A stretch of 64,000 nucleotides of DNA. It comes from Chamaea fasciata (lineage: Eukaryota > Chordata > Aves > Passeriformes > Sylviidae). The notes beneath the pieces were generated by a model, which ran no database searches, was not told where the DNA came from, and saw only the letters and a program-made list of their open reading frames with translations. Where the stretch lies: assembly GCA_029207755.1 (NCBI GenBank), contig JARCOQ010000003.1:97108646-97172645 (forward strand). The letters run 5' to 3'. Positions 61,470-64,000 of the stretch are shown here, piece after piece; position 1 is the stretch's first letter; the number at the start of each line of letters is the position of its first letter. The position numbers were made by a program, and so were the translations under genes.

Positions 61470-63146
61470 CAGAATCACAGAATCACAGAATGTGTAGGTT
61501 GGAAGAGACCTTCAAGACCATCGAGTCCAACCCAGCCCTAACACCTCAAATAGATCATGGTATCAAGTGCCACATCCGGTTTCCTTTTAAACACATCCAG
61601 GGATGGTGATTCCACCACCTCCCTGGGCAGACTATTCCAGTATTTAATCACTCTTTCTGTGAAAAATTTCTTCCTAATATCCAACCTATATTTCCCTTGA
61701 CGCAGCTTGAGATTGTGTCCTCTCGTTCTGCCAGATGCTGCCTGGAGAGAGACACCAACCCCCAGCTGTCTACAACTACCCTTCAGGAAGTTGTAGAGAG
61801 TGATAAGATCCCCACTGAGTCTCCTTTTCTCCAGGCTAAACCACCCCAGATCCCTTAGTCGTTCTCCATATGGCTTGTTTTCCAAGTCCTTCACCAACTT
61901 TGTTGCCCTTCTCTGGACACGTCCAAGCATCTCAACGTCCTTCCTAAACTGAGGGGACCAGAACTGGACACAGCACTCAAGGTGTGGCCTTACCAGTGCC
62001 AAGTACAGGGGAAGAATGACCTTCCTGCTTCTGCTGGCCACACCATTCCTGATACAGGCCAGGATGCCATTGGCCCTCTTGGCCACCTGGGCACACTGTT
62101 GGCTCATGTTCAGCCGGCTGATGGCCAGAACCCCCAGGTCCCTTTCCTCCTGGGCACTGTTCAGCCACACCATCCCCAGCCTATAATACTGCAGGGGGTT
62201 ATTGTGGCCAAAGTGAAGGACTCGACACTTGGACTCACTAAACTTCATTTTGTTGGACTCTGCCCATTGACCCAACTGTTCCAGATCTCTCTGCAGAACC
62301 ATCCTGTCTTCCAAGCGGTCAACACACGCTCCCAGCTTAGTGTCATCTGCAAATTTACTAATGAAAGATTTGATACCCTTATCCATGTCATCAATGAAAA
62401 TATTGAACAGAGCTGGTCCCAGCACAGACCCCTGAGGAACACCACTGGTGACAGGCCGCCAGTTGGATACAGCACCATTGACCATCACTCTTTGGGCCCG
62501 GCCATCCAGCCAGTTCCTAACCCAGCAAAGAGTGCTCCTGTCCAAGTCCCGGGCTGCCAGCTTTTCCAGGAGTATACTGTGGGAGACAGTGTCAAAAGCC
62601 TTGCTGAAGTCCAAATAGACAACAACCACAGCCCTTTTTGCATCCACCAGGCAGGTCACCTGGTCATAAAAGGAGATCAGGTTGGTCAAACATGACCTAC
62701 CTCTCCTATACCCATGCTGGCTGGGCCTGAGACCCTGGCCATCCTGTAGGTGCTGCATGATGACACTCAGTATAAACTGTTCCGTTATCTTGCCAGGTAC
62801 TGAGGTCAGACTGACTGGTTTATAATTACTGGGATCCTCCTTCCCACCCTTTTTGTGAATGGGTGTCACATTGGCCAGTTTCCAATCTTCTGGGACCTCA
62901 CCAGTGAGCCAGGACTGATTGTAAATGATGGAGAGCGGCTTCGCAAGCTCATCTGCCAGCTCCCTCATAACCCTGGGATGGATCCCATCTGGGTCCATAG
63001 ATTTATGAGTGTCCAAGCATCTCAGCAGTTCTCTGACTGCCTCCTCTTGGATAATGGGGGGATCATTCTGTTCCCTGACACTATCTACCAGCCCAGGAGA
63101 ACAGTTGTCCTGTAGGCAAGTTGTCTTCCCACTGAAAACTGAGACC
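61470..63146 (-). mobile_element. CR1 non-LTR retrotransposon, 5'-truncated, reverse transcriptase frame still open
   Basis: This is the longest and best preserved mobile element of the window. Read on the minus strand, it begins inside ORF2 just upstream of the reverse transcriptase (VFSGKT at about 63140), covers the reverse transcriptase and C-terminal domain, and has a short 3' UTR (61537-61490). It ends in two to three ATTCTGTG units at 61488-61470. A full-length CR1 also has ORF1 and an AP-type endonuclease at the start of ORF2, and both are missing. The element abuts halves of a local 44-bp repeat on both sides, which fixes its ends within a few bases. The open frame and tidy tail suggest a fairly recent insertion compared with the other three copies. 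Confidence 0.96.
61538..63145 (-). CDS. CR1 ORF2 fragment: reverse transcriptase and C-terminal region, endonuclease missing
   Basis: The product would copy CR1 RNA into DNA at a nicked target (target-primed reverse transcription). Counting from the Leu codon at 63016 as residue 1, the frame gives 492 residues. Palm motif A is YLDFSKAFD (134-142), the template-grip block is [11 protein letters not shown] (191-201) and the catalytic motif is FADD (222-225), the form used by CR1. Downstream come [13 protein letters not shown] (341-353) and the C-terminal block [10 protein letters not shown], ending before TAG at 61540-61538. The codon at residue 1 is TTG, not ATG. The same frame continues open upstream through the CR1 5' end, with the first in-frame stop at 63196-63194. 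No frameshift or stop breaks the CR1 part. The fragment lacks the N-terminal endonuclease and any natural start, so it is a dead 5'-truncated copy even though its catalytic residues are intact. Confidence 0.92.
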   Translation of the reverse strand, partial: VSVFSGKTTCLQDNCSPGLVDSVREQNDPPIIQEEAVRELLRCLDTHKSMDPDGIHPRVMRELADELAKPLSIIYNQSWLTGEVPEDWKLANVTPIHKKGGKEDPSNYKPVSLTSVPGKITEQFILSVIMQHLQDGQGLRPSQHGYRRGRSCLTNLISFYDQVTCLVDAKRAVVVVYLDFSKAFDTVSHSILLEKLAARDLDRSTLCWVRNWLDGRAQRVMVNGAVSNWRPVTSGVPQGSVLGPALFNIFIDDMDKGIKSFISKFADDTKLGACVDRLEDRMVLQRDLEQLGQWAESNKMKFSESKCRVLHFGHNNPLQYYRLGMVWLNSAQEERDLGVLAISRLNMSQQCAQVAKRANGILACIRNGVASRSRKVILPLYLALVRPHLECCVQFWSPQFRKDVEMLGRVQRRATKLVKDLENKPYGERLRDLGWFSLEKRRLSGDLITLYNFLKGSCRQLGVGVSLQAASGRTRGHNLKLRQGKYRLDIRKKFFTERVIKYWNSLPREVVESPSLDVFKRKPDVALDTMIYLRC

Positions 63147-63213
63147 CTTCTATCAACCCAGCAGTACAGGCAAAAGGTGTGCCAGAGATGCTTCTATCAA
63201 TCCAGCAGTACAG
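63147..63213 (+). repeat. Right part of a 44-bp tandem repeat flanking the CR1
   Basis: 63147-63169 (starting CTTCTATCAACCCAG) matches 63191-63213 with one mismatch. Between them, 63170-63188 matches the left flank at 61451-61469 with one mismatch. The simplest layout is two tandem 44-bp units, the first of which is split by the CR1. Confidence 0.85.
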
Positions 63214-63669
63214 ACAGCTGTTTCCCAGGGCCAGCACCTGAGCACCAGTGCCAGCACAGACCCTGCTACCAACCCTACTATCCAACCCTACTACTCTACT
63301 ATCCAACACCAAGTTCACAATGAAGCCAGTGGGGAATGGTGATTAACATATTTTAATATAAGAGCCTCCCTCTCATCTACTATTTAAATGATGTCAAAAG
63401 TGAATAAGATTTGAAGCCTTTTTTTTATTGTTTCTTATGAATAATCATACATGGTAGAGCCACGTACCCATTAAATACCAAATATTACTTTTGGTGACCA
63501 CAGAATACATAAAGCAGATCATGGTGAATTATGATGAAATGGCATCTGAGCTCATGCACCTGATAAAGTGATGCCTAATAGAGACAATCTGTCTCCAGTT
63601 TATAGAGAAATGGCCAAGGTTGTATCACTAATAGCAACATAAAGGGAAGTGATCACAGGGAAAGAAAAT
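63214..63669. other. Unassigned DNA with a short CTACTATCCAACC tandem
   Basis: At about 63264-63307 CTACTATCCAAC-type units are repeated two to three times with variation. The rest is AT-rich and unrecognised. Confidence 0.6.
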
Positions 63670-63682
63670 GGGGGGGGGGGGG
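63670..63682. repeat. Poly-G run of 13
   Basis: Thirteen G within a purine-rich stretch (63650-63850). Confidence 0.95.
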
Positions 63683-64000
63683 AGCAACCAAAAAAAGGAA
63701 ATGTAATATCCTGTAAAAATCGAAACAAAGCAAAACACCTTTCCAAGGAAAAGAAAGCACAAAGGGAAAGAAAATAAACCAGAAGAAAAGAAGATACTAT
63801 GGATTAAAATAAAATTATCAGGAAGTAGAAAAAAAATGAGACTACAGAAAAATATCATAAAAGAGTTTGCATTTAGACTCATGGAATTGATTTTACTTGC
63901 ACACCTCATGGTTAAATATACCGTACTTCTCTGAAAAACTTTCATGAGTCAGTGTAGAATGAGAACAGAGTGGAAGATGGTAATTTCAAATAATGGTTGT
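63683..64000. other. Purine-rich unassigned DNA to the window end
   Basis: A/G-rich on the plus strand to about 63850. The minus frame at 63628-63945 is a composition artefact rich in Phe, Leu and Ser. Confidence 0.55.

Noticed and set aside
61201..61609. Two plus frames of 91-98 codons before and into the CR1 tail
   Set aside because: Their ends read ITESQN or SQNHRM from the CR1 octamer tail, and the rest has no family motif.
61977..62478. Minus frames of 63 and 77 codons inside the CR1
   Set aside because: They are other-frame shadows of the reverse transcriptase. Similar shadow proteins are often misannotated in birds.
61982..62695. 237-codon plus-strand frame
   Set aside because: It lies antisense to the intact CR1 reverse transcriptase. 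Long antisense frames are common over CR1 ORF2 because of its codon use.
61451..63188. 19-bp target site duplication around the CR1
   Set aside because: The right copy does not abut the element; 23 matching bases intervene. A pre-existing 44-bp tandem repeat explains the layout better, although duplication plus filler is kept as an alternative in the findings.
1..64000. CRISPR arrays, prokaryotic operons, tRNA or rRNA genes
   Set aside because: No spaced direct-repeat array, ribosome binding site, tandem gene layout or structured RNA core was found on either strand.

Overview
The window looks like avian nuclear DNA, most probably from a neoavian bird and possibly a passerine. The main evidence is four CR1 non-LTR retrotransposon fragments with typical octamer-type 3' tails (ATTCTGTG or ATTCTAT units), plus two LTR segments of kinds I recognise from bird genomes. 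The background is AT-rich, CpG-poor and low in repeats. There is no sign of bacterial, phage or organellar sequence: no operons, no ribosome binding sites, no rRNA or tRNA genes, and no CRISPR array.

No host protein-coding gene can be supported. Apart from CR1 reverse transcriptase remnants, the open reading frames are short, overlap on both strands, and show no family I recognise. The stretch is best read as intergenic DNA or the inside of a very long intron; the sequence cannot tell these apart.

Layout: 1-8299 is unique AT-rich DNA with an A/C-rich repeat near 1.24-1.35 kb and an (AAAT)n tract at 5.64 kb. 8300-8858 is a solo LTR with a 5-bp target duplication. 8859-17446 is unique DNA with a possible CR1 tail relic near 12.0 kb and a small CpG cluster near 13.6 kb. 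17447-18265 is a frameshifted, 5'-truncated CR1 on the minus strand. 18.3-31.1 kb is unique DNA with a GATA/GTAT microsatellite at 27.4 kb and an exon-like patch near 30.6 kb. 31.1-31.66 kb is a second LTR fragment. 31.7-43.5 kb is unique DNA with a GC-rich block at 37.5-38.5 kb and a strong palindrome at 41.98 kb. 43.48-43.71 kb and 54.36-55.01 kb are plus-strand CR1 3' ends, and between them lie a 48-base A run and a CpG-rich patch near 50.1 kb. 55.0-61.45 kb is unique DNA. 61470-63146 is the best preserved element, a minus-strand CR1 whose ORF2 reverse transcriptase is still open. It appears to sit inside a pre-existing 44-bp tandem repeat.

No previously undescribed multi-gene system is visible. 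The points most worth following up are the CR1 integration junctions, the exon-like patch at about 30.6 kb, the CpG-rich patch at about 50.1 kb and the unusually long G/C homopolymers. Family calls rest on recognition by eye; no database search was run.
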